Counted from the first letter of the stretch, positions 44,793 through 56,209 are shown. The stretch: DNA of 64,000 nt from Candidatus Poribacteria bacterium (GCA_958295945.1 OY282386.1:1937371-2001370); one strand, 5' to 3'. Numbers and translations: made by a program. Notes: generated by a model from the sequence alone, not told the origin.

Positions 44793-47700
44793 ATGACTCG
44801 CAGAAAGATACTATTCATATCAATTCCAGTATTCCTACTACTGTGTGGCATATTTGGATATCTTTTTATTAGTTCAGAATATTTTCTTAATAATTTCATT
44901 AAAGAGCGACTGTTACAAGCATTACAAGAACAAATCAATGATGACTATGAAGTCATAATTGATAAATTAAGTGGAAATGTTCTGACAGGTGTGGAAATTA
45001 CAGAGTTATCAATCAAAGAGAGACAATCAGACTTGCCTCCAATTCTGTCAACAGAAAAAGTAGTCTTCAAATATCACATTTTCCCTTTATTGAGACGTAA
45101 TCTTCTTGTGTCAGAGTTGGTGATTGAATCACCGATTTTAAATGCGGTACGCAATTCTGATGGAAATTTGAACCTAACACAGATGTTGCAAAAAACTACA
45201 TCAGAAGCTAAATCAGATTCAAATCGTGATTTTGCATTTTCGGTTGCACATATAACTTTAGAGAGAGGTTCTATCCTTTACTCTGATTCACAGCAAAATA
45301 TAAAACTGAACTTACCGGATATTACCTTCAATTTGGATGGTTCACTTGAAAAGTGGGATCATACTGGCAATTTTTCTATTGGAAAAGGGAATGTCAAGAT
45401 AAATGAATCTGAGATTACGATTGAACAATTAGAGAATATGAAGTTTGCCATATCAATGCAAAGTGGTAAATTGTCTAATAGATTGATGCTCAAAATAGGA
45501 AATTCATTGATAAATGTAAATGATTTTCAAGGCAGTTGGGAGAAAGAACACTGGAGAACAGAAGTTGAATTGAATATTGATACTGAAGATGTGCAAAGAT
45601 TCATTCAAAGTAATCTGGAACTTTCTGGAATAGTTTCTATGAACCTTAATTTAAACGGAACAAAATCAACGATGAATGGAAATATCTTATGCAAATCTGA
45701 CAAGATAGCAATCAATCAGATACCCTCCTCAGGAGGCAATCCTTCAGCTTTATTTGATAGACAAATTGGCCTATCAAATATAACAGTTGATACAAGTATT
45801 AATATTGAAGATGAACCTACTGTAATTTTCAATGCGTTACAAGCAACAATTGCCGATGGAACACTAGCTGGAGAAGGAAAAATAACATTTGACAAGAGTG
45901 TTAAAGGAAACCTATTTGATAGAATTCAACATTATTTAAGAGAACGAATAGTTTATGAAAGCAATTGGACAATATCAGACATACAACTTCCTACATTGAT
46001 TTCTTCGCTGGTTGAAGTACCAGAGGACATGCCAAAAATCGATTCAGGAACTGTTTCTGGATTAGGAGATTTCAACGCTAATAGTGAAGGATACCTGCAT
46101 ATTGATGGTGAATTAGATCTCTTTGACACAAGTATCATTGTTCGTGATAAAGGACAAGATAAATCTTTCTCACTTGAAGATTCCTCTCTGGATTGTGAGA
46201 TAGTGTCAGATAAAAGTAAAGAATCAATCATCACCGCAAATGGAAATATAGATAATACTTCCTTGGAGATTAGTGGTTCATTAGATAAAATTGATGTAAA
46301 GCTTACGGATATTGACTTTGGGAAATTGTGTAAGATATTTAAATCTGTGCCATTTTCAGGTTTCGGCAATATTTCTGCTACAATAAATAAGGATGGTACT
46401 GCGAAAGGATATGTTGAGATTCCAAATGCTTTCTATGGCGATCTAAACAGTTTACTTGGTCGTTTAACCGGCAATCTAAGATATGTAGATAGAGTATTGT
46501 ATTTTGATGACGCACGCTTGACGAAAGATAGCGAAAACGGAGAGACGAATGTCACTATAAAAGGCAACATTGAATTAGAGGGAAAATTGCCATCAAACTT
46601 TACAATCAATACAAATTCGCTTGTTTTAGATAATGACTATAACAGGGTCTTTTTTCAACAAGAGTATCCCATCACAGGCAACATCACAGGTGAACTCAAT
46701 TTGTTCGGTTCATTGATTGAAGATTTAGATGGGAAAGGCACATTTACAGTGGATTCTGGGAATGCGTGGGGTATCAATTTAGATACAGCAACTTTTCCGC
46801 TGGAAATTGACGACTACTCACTTACAATACCGAGTTTTGAGATCAATGCACAAGGGCAACAGGTAGTCCTCAATGCGCACGTGACCAATGATGGTGAGTT
46901 TGACTTTAGTTTAAAGAATAAAAAAGACAATCCAATCCAATTAGTAAAACTGGCACTTGCAGCGGATACGCCTGATTTTCCACTTGATGGAAAAATGGAT
47001 ATCAACATAACCTCATATCTGAAAAAGAATGAAAATGTTGTATTTCAAGTAGATTTTCACTTCACTGAACTATTCTTTGAAACTAATCCGCTCGGAGATG
47101 CTGTCCTTCAAGGCATTCTAATAGAGACAAATGAAACAACTGGTGAACCTGATTACTTCAGTTTTACGGGGGAAGCATTTGAAGGAACAAGTAGCATAAA
47201 TGGTAAAATTTTTATTACACAGGATAGTCCATACCAGTTTACTATGCATAGTGAAGGAATACAGGTATCACCTATTCTCCGTATCCTGGATCGGCGACTT
47301 GAAGCTATTACCGGCACTGCAGTTGCGACTACATCAGTAGAAGGGACTATTACAGATTTAGTAGAACCATCAAAAAAACGACTATTTCCATACGATGTCA
47401 ACATATTGATTGACCGTTCAAAACTTCAATACAATTCTGTAGACTTTTACAACCCAAAACCTATTCAACTGAACTTAGAGAATGATATTCTTACATTTCA
47501 AGAGAGTTCTCTGATAATCAGTGGTGAACAAACTTCATTTATTGAACTGTCCGGAACTTTTGATACAAAGAATGAAATAATAGACATTACAGCACACTCA
47601 GAAGATGAAACATCTCTCAAACCCTTTGGTGTTGCGTTTAACCAACCTATTGATGGTAAGGTTTCCTATGAATTAAAGGCAGAAGGACCATTAAGCGAAC

Positions 47701-50700
47701 CAAACATTGAGCTAAAATGGAAATTACCAACATTGATTGTAAATACTAATGTGGGGGATGTTAATATACATTATGCTGATGGGGCATTGAAATATCAAAA
47801 TGGATCAGTCGTCATTGAACCTTTCTCAATGGAATTAATGGATAATAAGGTGTTGGTTAAGGGAGACATGACTATCAACAAGGATGAATTTACTGATTCC
47901 ATTCTGGCTTTTGATATTAATAGTGCAAGTTTTGATATAGAGAAATTGTATGACTTATTAAAGAATAGCATATCACCTGAGATGGCAAAACAACTCAGTC
48001 TGGACAATGAATCTTCAATCTTTGGAACGCTTGGGGTCTCTGTTCTCTTGGAAGGAAATATCGGTGAACCAATAGTCAAAATACTATCACATTCAAAGAA
48101 CAACAAACCGATTTTGTTCGGTAGATTTGCTGATCCAATAGCCATTGATGAACTCAGTGCAGAAATATCAATAAGTAAGCAGTCGTTCCAAATACAAGAT
48201 GCAGTCTTACAAGGTAAGATGGGAAATGGGGTATTTCATATAACCGGAGAATCACATCATTCAACTGTCAATCCCGATGATATGAATTTCAATTTGAGTA
48301 TGTCTGTTAATAAGTTGGATTTACAGGATTTTGCAACTCTTTTTCTACAAAATAGGACATTTCAAAATGCTTTGGTAAGTGGTTCTGTGAAATGTTCTGG
48401 AACAGGTATTAAACCTCATCAGATTTCAGTTGTTGGCAAGATAGATGAACTCAATTTTCTATTTCAGAACTACAAAATCAAGAATAAATCATCTTTTGAT
48501 ATAAGTCTAATTCGGAGTAAAATTGATTCTTTAATGCCATTGAAATTTACATCACCCGAAATTGACACCGATGTTGACATAAGAATGGGTGGTTTACTTT
48601 CTAAACCTATTCTGTCTATTATTTGGCAAGGGAACATCAGTTATCTTACAAACAACGGAATAGACTCACCGTTCCAATGGATAGGTAGTGTAGATTACAA
48701 CGATAACTTGATTGAACTAAGTTCTAAACTGGGTAATAATGGGGATAATTTGGATCTAAAGGGTACGATTCCTTTCAACCTGTCAATCTTAGAGAATGAT
48801 TTCCTTGCCAGATTTACTGAAAAACCAATTGATGTTAGTCTTTTTGGAGATGAACTTCCTCTGAACTTAATTCCAGGACTTGACAAAATCTTTACACAAG
48901 CAGACGGTAGAGCAGATATTAGCTTAGAACTTCAAGGGACGATATCAAAACCACATTTAAAAGGAACAGTTTCTATTGAAGCACCAAATCTTGAAATAAT
49001 AGATTTTCCTCAGACACTTGAGAATGTCAGCATTCAGTTCCATGCCCAGAAAGATTTTATTGAGTTAACAAAGTTTCAATTTGATATTGAAGATGGATCA
49101 GTTTTTCTTCAACAAAACCAAAGAAGTAAATTGACACTAGATGGAATTACACCGAAAACTCTTGAACTTTATGACTTAACATTAAACAAATATCCATTCA
49201 CTTCATTACTACAACAGAAGCTACCAGAAAATCTTGTCAACGACATTGAAGGGACAATATCTGCAACATTGATAAATATCAGCATACCGCTTTATAGTTT
49301 TTTTGAAGTATCAGACAAGAACCCTATTCCGACATTAACTGATTCAATTACTATAGAATCAGTTACACAGAATGCGGTCGCCGATCTTGCAATAGACAAT
49401 TTTTCATTAGGTTTTACGTTATTAGATCAAAATTACAGATTCGAGAATCCGGAAGCAATTCCTATTTCGCTTACTTCAGGCGAATTTAAAGTGCGAGAAT
49501 TAAAACTCGAGAATACATTTGATTCAGATACAGAAAATAAACAAAATCCTTTATCCTTCAGTAGTTATGGTAAGTGGAATATACAAAGTGAAATTTTGCT
49601 GAATATGAAACTTTCAAATTATGACCTGTCTTCACTTAATAGTCTATTTTCGGAGATCAATCTTGATACTTATCAACTCAATGGATTTATTTCTACAGAT
49701 ATCAACATAACAGGCACTTACGCTGATCCAGAAATAACGGTAGTATTTGATGGCGAAATGATAACACTCAATAATGCGAATATAGACGAATTCACTGGTG
49801 AACTTACATATAGTTCTATCGACAAAGAATGGTCAATTCCTAAGTCCAATCCAATCCGACTTAGTGCTGGAAAAAATCTACTTACATGTTCAGGTGAAGT
49901 TCCATATTATCTATCCTTCTCAAATTTCAAATCCGAAGCACTAAATGAACCGATGGAAATATTGATTGCTATGAAAATGGAAGAGATAGGGATTTTGTCC
50001 GTCATTGCTCCAGAAATAGAATCAGCAAATGGTGTAGCATCAATTTCTGCAACACTTCAGGGGACACCGAATTCACCACGCCTCAATGGGACTGGTGATT
50101 TTAACTTGGTATCGCTTTTGTTAGAAGATTCGCCAATTTATTTCAATGATACTCGTGGTGATTTTGAATTCTCAGAAGCCGAGCTTACGATATTAGCTAT
50201 TGATGGTCAACTGAATGAAGGTGATTTTGTTGCATTTGGAAATATTGGTACAGATTGGTTTAATGTCCAATCTATAGATCTAAATGTAAGTATGGATAAC
50301 TGCATTATTGCAGAACCTGGACAATATGAAGTAAATGTCAGTACAGACGCAAACGATCTACGTTTGACTGGAAATTTAGACAGCGATTTTCAGAGAAATC
50401 TAATTCTATCTGGTGATCTTATTATTCATTCAGGGAAATATGAACAGAATTGGGAAAACGTCCGAGATTGGTTCAGTGGAGCCACAGTTAGTGGTGTAGA
50501 ACTCACTTTTGGCAATACATTACTTGATAACCTACAGTTAGATTTAGGAATTGATATTCCCGAAGATTTTCACTTCCTATCCTCTCTTGGCGGCACTACT
50601 GATATTGAAATCACCTGCAACGGGCGAATCACAGGTCTGATACAAGAACCTATATTCACAGGAGATGTTACGATACTTGATGGAAAGATCAGCATTGTAA

Positions 50701-51158
50701 CACAGGAATTTGACATCGTTGAGGGTTCAAGAATTACAAATCAAGACGATACTGCATTCAATCCACAGTTAGATATTATACTAAAAATAAAAAATCCTAT
50801 ACGCGGTGTTTTACTTGAAGATGGTAGTACTGCTGACCTTATGGTAACTGCAACAGTTACTGGTGTATTGGAAAATGGTGACATTGACAAAGCGAGGTTA
50901 AGTTTTCAAGCAGATCCCATTAATTCATCTTCAACAGCAGTTTTTTCAGATGCATTTCTTTTGTCTCTATTGCTTCCAGGCAGTTCAATCTCACGTTCAT
51001 TTGGCGGAATAACTTTTACTATCTCATCTGGATTTGATCCTAATGAACGACACATTATTGCTGAATACCCCTTACCAAGAAACATGTCTATCAAAGTTGA
51101 AGGAGATGAAAGGGGTGACTTTGGTGTTGATATTCAACTGCTGGAACGTAGATTCTAA
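44793..51158 (+). CDS. tamB: TamB-like translocation and assembly module protein
   Basis: This very long protein (2121 residues) has an N-terminal membrane anchor (ILFISIPVFLLLCGIFGYLF). An extended series of AsmA-like beta-rich repeats follows, with many G-x-x-D/N-L-x-G-x-G-x turns such as ISGSLDKIDVKLTDIDFGKL. The conserved C-terminal DUF490/TamB part spans about residues 1750-2121 and includes LILSGDLIIHSGKYEQNWEN and the ending VDIQLLERRF. TamB proteins span the periplasm as a hydrophobic groove, now linked to lipid transport and outer-membrane protein assembly. It is much longer than E. coli TamB (about 1260). The following gene encodes its likely Omp85 partner. Confidence 0.9.
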   Translation: MTRRKILFISIPVFLLLCGIFGYLFISSEYFLNNFIKERLLQALQEQINDDYEVIIDKLSGNVLTGVEITELSIKERQSDLPPILSTEKVVFKYHIFPLLRRNLLVSELVIESPILNAVRNSDGNLNLTQMLQKTTSEAKSDSNRDFAFSVAHITLERGSILYSDSQQNIKLNLPDITFNLDGSLEKWDHTGNFSIGKGNVKINESEITIEQLENMKFAISMQSGKLSNRLMLKIGNSLINVNDFQGSWEKEHWRTEVELNIDTEDVQRFIQSNLELSGIVSMNLNLNGTKSTMNGNILCKSDKIAINQIPSSGGNPSALFDRQIGLSNITVDTSINIEDEPTVIFNALQATIADGTLAGEGKITFDKSVKGNLFDRIQHYLRERIVYESNWTISDIQLPTLISSLVEVPEDMPKIDSGTVSGLGDFNANSEGYLHIDGELDLFDTSIIVRDKGQDKSFSLEDSSLDCEIVSDKSKESIITANGNIDNTSLEISGSLDKIDVKLTDIDFGKLCKIFKSVPFSGFGNISATINKDGTAKGYVEIPNAFYGDLNSLLGRLTGNLRYVDRVLYFDDARLTKDSENGETNVTIKGNIELEGKLPSNFTINTNSLVLDNDYNRVFFQQEYPITGNITGELNLFGSLIEDLDGKGTFTVDSGNAWGINLDTATFPLEIDDYSLTIPSFEINAQGQQVVLNAHVTNDGEFDFSLKNKKDNPIQLVKLALAADTPDFPLDGKMDINITSYLKKNENVVFQVDFHFTELFFETNPLGDAVLQGILIETNETTGEPDYFSFTGEAFEGTSSINGKIFITQDSPYQFTMHSEGIQVSPILRILDRRLEAITGTAVATTSVEGTITDLVEPSKKRLFPYDVNILIDRSKLQYNSVDFYNPKPIQLNLENDILTFQESSLIISGEQTSFIELSGTFDTKNEIIDITAHSEDETSLKPFGVAFNQPIDGKVSYELKAEGPLSEPNIELKWKLPTLIVNTNVGDVNIHYADGALKYQNGSVVIEPFSMELMDNKVLVKGDMTINKDEFTDSILAFDINSASFDIEKLYDLLKNSISPEMAKQLSLDNESSIFGTLGVSVLLEGNIGEPIVKILSHSKNNKPILFGRFADPIAIDELSAEISISKQSFQIQDAVLQGKMGNGVFHITGESHHSTVNPDDMNFNLSMSVNKLDLQDFATLFLQNRTFQNALVSGSVKCSGTGIKPHQISVVGKIDELNFLFQNYKIKNKSSFDISLIRSKIDSLMPLKFTSPEIDTDVDIRMGGLLSKPILSIIWQGNISYLTNNGIDSPFQWIGSVDYNDNLIELSSKLGNNGDNLDLKGTIPFNLSILENDFLARFTEKPIDVSLFGDELPLNLIPGLDKIFTQADGRADISLELQGTISKPHLKGTVSIEAPNLEIIDFPQTLENVSIQFHAQKDFIELTKFQFDIEDGSVFLQQNQRSKLTLDGITPKTLELYDLTLNKYPFTSLLQQKLPENLVNDIEGTISATLINISIPLYSFFEVSDKNPIPTLTDSITIESVTQNAVADLAIDNFSLGFTLLDQNYRFENPEAIPISLTSGEFKVRELKLENTFDSDTENKQNPLSFSSYGKWNIQSEILLNMKLSNYDLSSLNSLFSEINLDTYQLNGFISTDINITGTYADPEITVVFDGEMITLNNANIDEFTGELTYSSIDKEWSIPKSNPIRLSAGKNLLTCSGEVPYYLSFSNFKSEALNEPMEILIAMKMEEIGILSVIAPEIESANGVASISATLQGTPNSPRLNGTGDFNLVSLLLEDSPIYFNDTRGDFEFSEAELTILAIDGQLNEGDFVAFGNIGTDWFNVQSIDLNVSMDNCIIAEPGQYEVNVSTDANDLRLTGNLDSDFQRNLILSGDLIIHSGKYEQNWENVRDWFSGATVSGVELTFGNTLLDNLQLDLGIDIPEDFHFLSSLGGTTDIEITCNGRITGLIQEPIFTGDVTILDGKISIVTQEFDIVEGSRITNQDDTAFNPQLDIILKIKNPIRGVLLEDGSTADLMVTATVTGVLENGDIDKARLSFQADPINSSSTAVFSDAFLLSLLLPGSSISRSFGGITFTISSGFDPNERHIIAEYPLPRNMSIKVEGDERGDFGVDIQLLERRF

Positions 51159-51221
51159 TAAGGTATGAATACTGGTTTATATTGTTTGCAAAAATATATA
51201 TGATTCTTTGGAACAACTCAA

Positions 51222-54116
51222 ATGCACCGTATTTTTTTTATCATTCTCCTCAGTCCTATTCTCATTCCACTTATATCTTCTGCATCAATAGAAAATTCTA
51301 ACTCAAAACCTACCACCCAAGAAAGTATATCACAAGAAACTATTGTTAAAATTGAATATATTGTTGACAACAAACCTGTAACTGACATTGACCAGATTAG
51401 TAAACTGGAAGAATTGACTCAGATAACGGTTGGATCACAATTCTCACGACATTCAATTCAACAAAGTGTGATTTCTCTCTATGCTATACAAGAATACTCT
51501 CAAATAGATGTGTATACAGTTGGCAGTATACAAGAGAAAACACTCATTTTTAAGATAGAAACAGTTATGGAAATCAAGGAGGTAAGGATCACGGGAGTTG
51601 CTTCAGAGAGATTAAATCGTTCAATACGAAATGTGTTGAGGCTAAAACAAGGTGATATGTTTTTCCGTGGTGTAGCAGAAAGCGATTTGAAATCAATCAA
51701 ACGAGTGAGTGAAAATTACGGTTATTTTAGAATGTCGGTGGAAATAATTACAGATACAACCACGGGCAGTTTAACATATCAGATTGTCTTGGGTAATCCA
51801 ACATATATTACAAAATTCCAAATTCAAGGAAATTCTGCGATATTTACCGAACACATCAAAGAGGCGTGTAATACACAAGTCGGCAAAATCTATATGAAAT
51901 CTACGATTAATGAAGATTTTACAGCAATCCGTTCGCTTTATAGAAAGAGATATTATCCAGACATAAAGATAAAACCTATCTTTGACTATCAGAATGGGGT
52001 ATTAACATACGAAATCCAAGAAGGGAAACAATTACTGCTTGATTTCGTTGATAAAAATGGAAAACCAATCCTTCAAGAGTCTTTCATTCGTAATTTGATT
52101 ACAAATCTAAAACTCAATAGAGAAGAATCAGAAAGGAATGAACTTAGGAGAAAGATTGAACGGTACATCAACAATCAGTCTCGATGGGTAGGAGTTGTCC
52201 AAACACATTATCAACAAAAGGGTTATTATGGAACTGAAGTAACAACCGAAACTCTGACCAACTCACCTCTTCATGTCGAATTCACTATCACACCTGGTAG
52301 CAGATATACTGTTAAATCGGTAGAATTCGTCAACAATGAAGCATTCACAAGAGAGGAATTACTTCGTGAAATGAAAACCACACCCGCCAATTTTCTTTCA
52401 AAATATATTAGGAAACGATATTTTTCTGAATTAACTCTTGAAGAAGATAAAAACCGATTGGAGATATTATACGAAAAATCAGGATATCCTAATGTAAAAA
52501 TAACACCTACATTTGAAGTGCATGAATCAGAAGGCAGTAGAGATGGAGATGTTTCTATCAAATTAGGTATAATTGAACCCTACAAGCAAGTAATTTACAG
52601 ATGTTCGTTCTTAGGAAATAACGTCCTTGACAATAAGGTATTAGATAGAGCGTTACCAACTAATTTTCCACAACCTAATGCCAGTCTTGTTAAAAAGAAC
52701 TATGAAAATGCAATTCTTAAGGAATATCACGATAGAGGGTATATGGATGCTGATGTTACCAAAACTCAGTTTTTTCATAGATTTGACAGACCTATACAGA
52801 ATAAGGAGCGTCTTTCTGTATATGAATATGGCATTTTGCAGTTGACTATTTCCGAAGGAGATAAGATTGAATTTGGACAATTCATATTTGATGAAGATTT
52901 GAGTGTTTATCCAAGCATTCTCACCCGTGAAGTGTCACATCTAACCGGTACGCTGTTCACACCGGACAAACTGAATCAGGCAAGACAGAATATATATAAT
53001 ACCCGTATTTTTGAACCCGGTATTACATATAGAAGAAGTATACCTATAGATACAGCAGAACAAGATAATAATTCGGAAGATAGTCAAGTATCAAATCTCT
53101 CACCGAACCATACAGTTGTGAATGATGTAACGTTTTTTCTTCAGGAAAGAAAGCCTGGGGCTTATGGTGCGAGTGTCGGGGTAAGTTCTTCAGATGGACC
53201 GCGTGGTACAATTTCACTAAGTCATCTAAACGTATTTAGACGTAATATAAGATTCCAACTTCGTGGTAGGTGGGGGTTCCGTGCATATCTCTATGATACG
53301 ACTCTTACTGAACCCTGGCTGATTGGAAGGACAAGTGGTAGCATTCAGATTTTAGGAAGAAAATTAGAAGAGGATGATGGTGTGCGGGCACTGCAAAGTA
53401 GTTTTAGTCTCAGTCGAAAGTTACCTGCTGCGCATCGTCTAAATTTAGATTACAGTTTTCGTTTCTTAAAGGATACTTCTCTTGCAGCAACCGATCCAGA
53501 ATTGTCAACGACTGTTAGTAGTGTCCGTTTTCTTTGGAGACAAGATACTCAGTTCCCATCATTGAATCCTGTATCTGGTATGTTAAACGAGGTAACATTG
53601 GAATATGCAGGAGGTATATTGGGGGGTAGAAGTAGCTTTATTAAGACGGTGGCTGAATCTATATACCATCAACAACTGAATGATTCAGGATATGTGTTAT
53701 CCTCCTCACTGCGACTTGGACTTACAACAGGATTACAAAGAAATAGAGAGTCTGAATTAATCTCGTTTGAACGATTTTGGGCAGGTGGATCTACAACTGT
53801 ACGGGGATATGAAGAGAGAGGACTTGGACCGGAAGATACTACAGGAAAACATAGAGGAAACGTCCTATTTATATTCAACACAGAATTGCGTTTTACAATC
53901 TTAGACCCCTTTCAAGGCATTCTCTTTCTGGATTCTGGTAATGTATGGGGGGCATTTGATGAAATTGACTATTCATGGATGCCAACGTCTGTCGGTGTAG
54001 GTTTACGATTGAACTTAGGACCTCTCATTGGTGGAGTAGATTATGCTGTGCCGCTTATCACAGTGCCTGGGGTTCCTACAAATACCCTCTATTTTCGTAT
54101 TGGTAGTACATTTTAA
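51222..54116 (+). CDS. Omp85-family outer membrane protein (BamA/TamA-like)
   Basis: The 964-residue protein has a signal peptide (MHRIFFIILLSPILIPLISS). About five POTRA-like units follow over residues 40-600 (repeating G-x-x-Y/F-...-V-x-x-G patterns such as GSRYTVKSVEFVNNEAF and GNPTYITKFQIQGNSA). A C-terminal beta-barrel ends in aromatic-Phe (YFRIGSTF), as needed for outer-membrane insertion. The barrel has the conserved RGYEERGLGPED loop. It follows the TamB-like gene by 63 bases, so TamA is the more likely role; BamA cannot be excluded. Confidence 0.9.
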   Translation: MHRIFFIILLSPILIPLISSASIENSNSKPTTQESISQETIVKIEYIVDNKPVTDIDQISKLEELTQITVGSQFSRHSIQQSVISLYAIQEYSQIDVYTVGSIQEKTLIFKIETVMEIKEVRITGVASERLNRSIRNVLRLKQGDMFFRGVAESDLKSIKRVSENYGYFRMSVEIITDTTTGSLTYQIVLGNPTYITKFQIQGNSAIFTEHIKEACNTQVGKIYMKSTINEDFTAIRSLYRKRYYPDIKIKPIFDYQNGVLTYEIQEGKQLLLDFVDKNGKPILQESFIRNLITNLKLNREESERNELRRKIERYINNQSRWVGVVQTHYQQKGYYGTEVTTETLTNSPLHVEFTITPGSRYTVKSVEFVNNEAFTREELLREMKTTPANFLSKYIRKRYFSELTLEEDKNRLEILYEKSGYPNVKITPTFEVHESEGSRDGDVSIKLGIIEPYKQVIYRCSFLGNNVLDNKVLDRALPTNFPQPNASLVKKNYENAILKEYHDRGYMDADVTKTQFFHRFDRPIQNKERLSVYEYGILQLTISEGDKIEFGQFIFDEDLSVYPSILTREVSHLTGTLFTPDKLNQARQNIYNTRIFEPGITYRRSIPIDTAEQDNNSEDSQVSNLSPNHTVVNDVTFFLQERKPGAYGASVGVSSSDGPRGTISLSHLNVFRRNIRFQLRGRWGFRAYLYDTTLTEPWLIGRTSGSIQILGRKLEEDDGVRALQSSFSLSRKLPAAHRLNLDYSFRFLKDTSLAATDPELSTTVSSVRFLWRQDTQFPSLNPVSGMLNEVTLEYAGGILGGRSSFIKTVAESIYHQQLNDSGYVLSSSLRLGLTTGLQRNRESELISFERFWAGGSTTVRGYEERGLGPEDTTGKHRGNVLFIFNTELRFTILDPFQGILFLDSGNVWGAFDEIDYSWMPTSVGVGLRLNLGPLIGGVDYAVPLITVPGVPTNTLYFRIGSTF

Positions 54117-54126
54117 TTGTAATCGG

Positions 54127-55062
54127 TTATTCAGAAGGGTCATAAGGTCTTCCCAAAGCGAGTGGGGCATCTGCGCGCCCAACAAATCCCGCTAATACAG
54201 TTAGACAGAGGATAAAGGGTAACATTTTGAACCATTGGTATTGTATTCCCAACCCAAATGCCTGCAAAAGTGCATCCATTGCATATCCCAACCCAAATAG
54301 CAGCGCAGCACCACACGCTTTAACAGGATGCCATTTTCCAAAAATGACAATTGCCAGAGCCACAAAACCGCGTCCAGATGTCATTCCTGGGAGGAAATAA
54401 GGCACATCTGCAAGAGATAAATAGCCGCCGCCAATGCCAGCCATAGTGCCGGCAAACAGCAAACATGTCGTCCGAATAAGCAATACGTTGGATCCGACAG
54501 TAGATATTGCTTTAGGATGTTCCCCGCAAGCACGTACTTTCAATCCGTAATGTGTATGATAAAGAAAGAAATAGACACAAGGTACAAGTAGAAAGGCTAT
54601 GTAGACAATGATATTATGAGAAAAGAGCATGCCTCCAATTAAAGGAATATTTTCAAGAACAGGAATCTTGATATTTTCAAAATCGTGAACACCCGTTTGA
54701 CTACCAATGCCTCCTAACAGTCGATCATATAGCACCTCAGTCAATCCTAATGCTAATAATGTGATTGCGGTACCTATTACAATTTGATCTCCTCGAAGTT
54801 TAATTGCAAAATATGAGAATATCGCTGCAGTGATAAAACCACTGAAACCTGCAATCAGAATTCCAATCCACGGTGCCAAAAAAGGTATGCCAGATGTATA
54901 ATATGACCCTAACAACCCAAAAAGTGCACCAAAAAGCATCATTCCTTCTATGCCGATATTAATCACACCTGCACGTTGAGATACTACCTCCCCCAATGCA
55001 GCAAGCAATAGAGGAGTTGATGCGTATATTGTAGCAACGATTATATTTTCAAATATCTCCAA
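54127..55062 (-). CDS. ABC transporter permease, nucleoside/BMP type (second permease)
   Basis: The 311-residue integral membrane protein has about eight to ten hydrophobic helices and the family loop with SQRAGVINIGIEGMMLFGAL near the N-terminus, then VRACGEHPKAISTVGSNVLL. This matches the BmpC/NupQ/YufQ permease of nucleoside-type importers in the ribose-like subfamily. It is the last gene of a four-gene operon on the minus strand, 51 bases after the other permease. It ends 10 bases from the convergent Omp85 gene. Confidence 0.88.
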   Translation of the reverse strand: MEIFENIIVATIYASTPLLLAALGEVVSQRAGVINIGIEGMMLFGALFGLLGSYYTSGIPFLAPWIGILIAGFSGFITAAIFSYFAIKLRGDQIVIGTAITLLALGLTEVLYDRLLGGIGSQTGVHDFENIKIPVLENIPLIGGMLFSHNIIVYIAFLLVPCVYFFLYHTHYGLKVRACGEHPKAISTVGSNVLLIRTTCLLFAGTMAGIGGGYLSLADVPYFLPGMTSGRGFVALAIVIFGKWHPVKACGAALLFGLGYAMDALLQAFGLGIQYQWFKMLPFILCLTVLAGFVGRADAPLALGRPYDPSE

Positions 55063-55113
55063 AATGATCCTTTATATGAGTATCTAATTCAATCCTTTGC
55101 AGTGACAACACTT

Positions 55114-56163
55114 TTACTTTTCTACTTGTTTCTGGAGAAGACTTATAGAACCAAAACCGATTGCAAAGAGTAGAATAATTGCTTGCATCATCCAAGTAAC
55201 TTGTCTTGAAATGCCGACCTCAGATTCCATTGCAAATGAACCTTCTGCAAGAGCACCGAAGAATAGTGCAGAAACAATCGTTAGTAGAGGATGTAACCTT
55301 GCCAATAATGCAACAGCAATTGCGGTGTAGCCATATCCGGGTGAAAAGTTATGTGTGAGTCGCGGTGCAAGTGCCATAAGTTCAATTGCACCACCAAGTG
55401 CTGCAAAGGCTCCACTAATGCAAAAGACGCGTATCGTATTTTGTGGAATGGAAATTCCGGCTGCTTCAGCAGCTGCGGCTCCCTCACCGACCGCACGTAG
55501 TTGGTATCCATAAGTAGTCCGGAATAGTACATAAGTTAAGACCGCTGCTAAAATAACTGCAATAATTATCCCAAAATGGATTCTATATGTTCCGATAATA
55601 TCAGGTAAACGAGCCCACAGAACTATCGGGTCACTTTGTGGTCCGGTTTTTGAAGTTTCCTGAAGCGGACCACCATCTATCATCTGACTAACAAAGTAAA
55701 TTGCGATGTAGTTCAACATGATGGTACTGATAACTTCGTTGACACCGCGTGTAATCTTGAGAATGGCAGGTACTATACCCCATATACTGCCTGCAATTAT
55801 TGCTAAGAGAAAACAGAGTGGAATTGCTATCCAAGAAGTATTTGGTAGGACAACTGCCAACTTTGTTCCAACAAATGATGCTGCTAAAGCCCCCATTAGA
55901 AACTGACCTTCAGCACCAATATTCCAAATCCCGCACCGAAACGCAATTGCTACAGAAAGACCTGTCATGAGATAGGGTGTTCCCTTTATCAATGTTTCAC
56001 TTATACCACTGAAAGAACCCAGAGTGAGAACTGCAGCTGCAAGGTATGCCTCAATTGGATTATACCCACACAGGAGCATTACAATCCCATTTGCTATGAA
56101 TGCTCCTAATAGTATTAGTAATGGAGATAGGATCCACTGCGTGAAGCGTGGATGTTTTTCCAT
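55114..56163 (-). CDS. ABC transporter permease, nucleoside/BMP type (first permease)
   Basis: From the ATG at 56163 the product is 349 residues, opening MEKHPRFTQWILSPLLILLG. It has the family segment FRCGIWNIGAEGQFLMGALA and the conserved LRAVGEGAAAAEAAGISI loop, as in NupP/YufP. The frame is open further upstream to 56286, but that overlaps the ATPase gene by 77 bases. The Shine-Dalgarno for 56163 is weak, so the start is uncertain. It pairs with the 311-residue permease to form the membrane channel. Confidence 0.87.
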   Translation of the reverse strand: MEKHPRFTQWILSPLLILLGAFIANGIVMLLCGYNPIEAYLAAAVLTLGSFSGISETLIKGTPYLMTGLSVAIAFRCGIWNIGAEGQFLMGALAASFVGTKLAVVLPNTSWIAIPLCFLLAIIAGSIWGIVPAILKITRGVNEVISTIMLNYIAIYFVSQMIDGGPLQETSKTGPQSDPIVLWARLPDIIGTYRIHFGIIIAVILAAVLTYVLFRTTYGYQLRAVGEGAAAAEAAGISIPQNTIRVFCISGAFAALGGAIELMALAPRLTHNFSPGYGYTAIAVALLARLHPLLTIVSALFFGALAEGSFAMESEVGISRQVTWMMQAIILLFAIGFGSISLLQKQVEK

Positions 56164-56209
56164 ATAGATCAAGCAAACGGATTTTATGTCTTGATAGTAG
56201 GTAAGTAGA

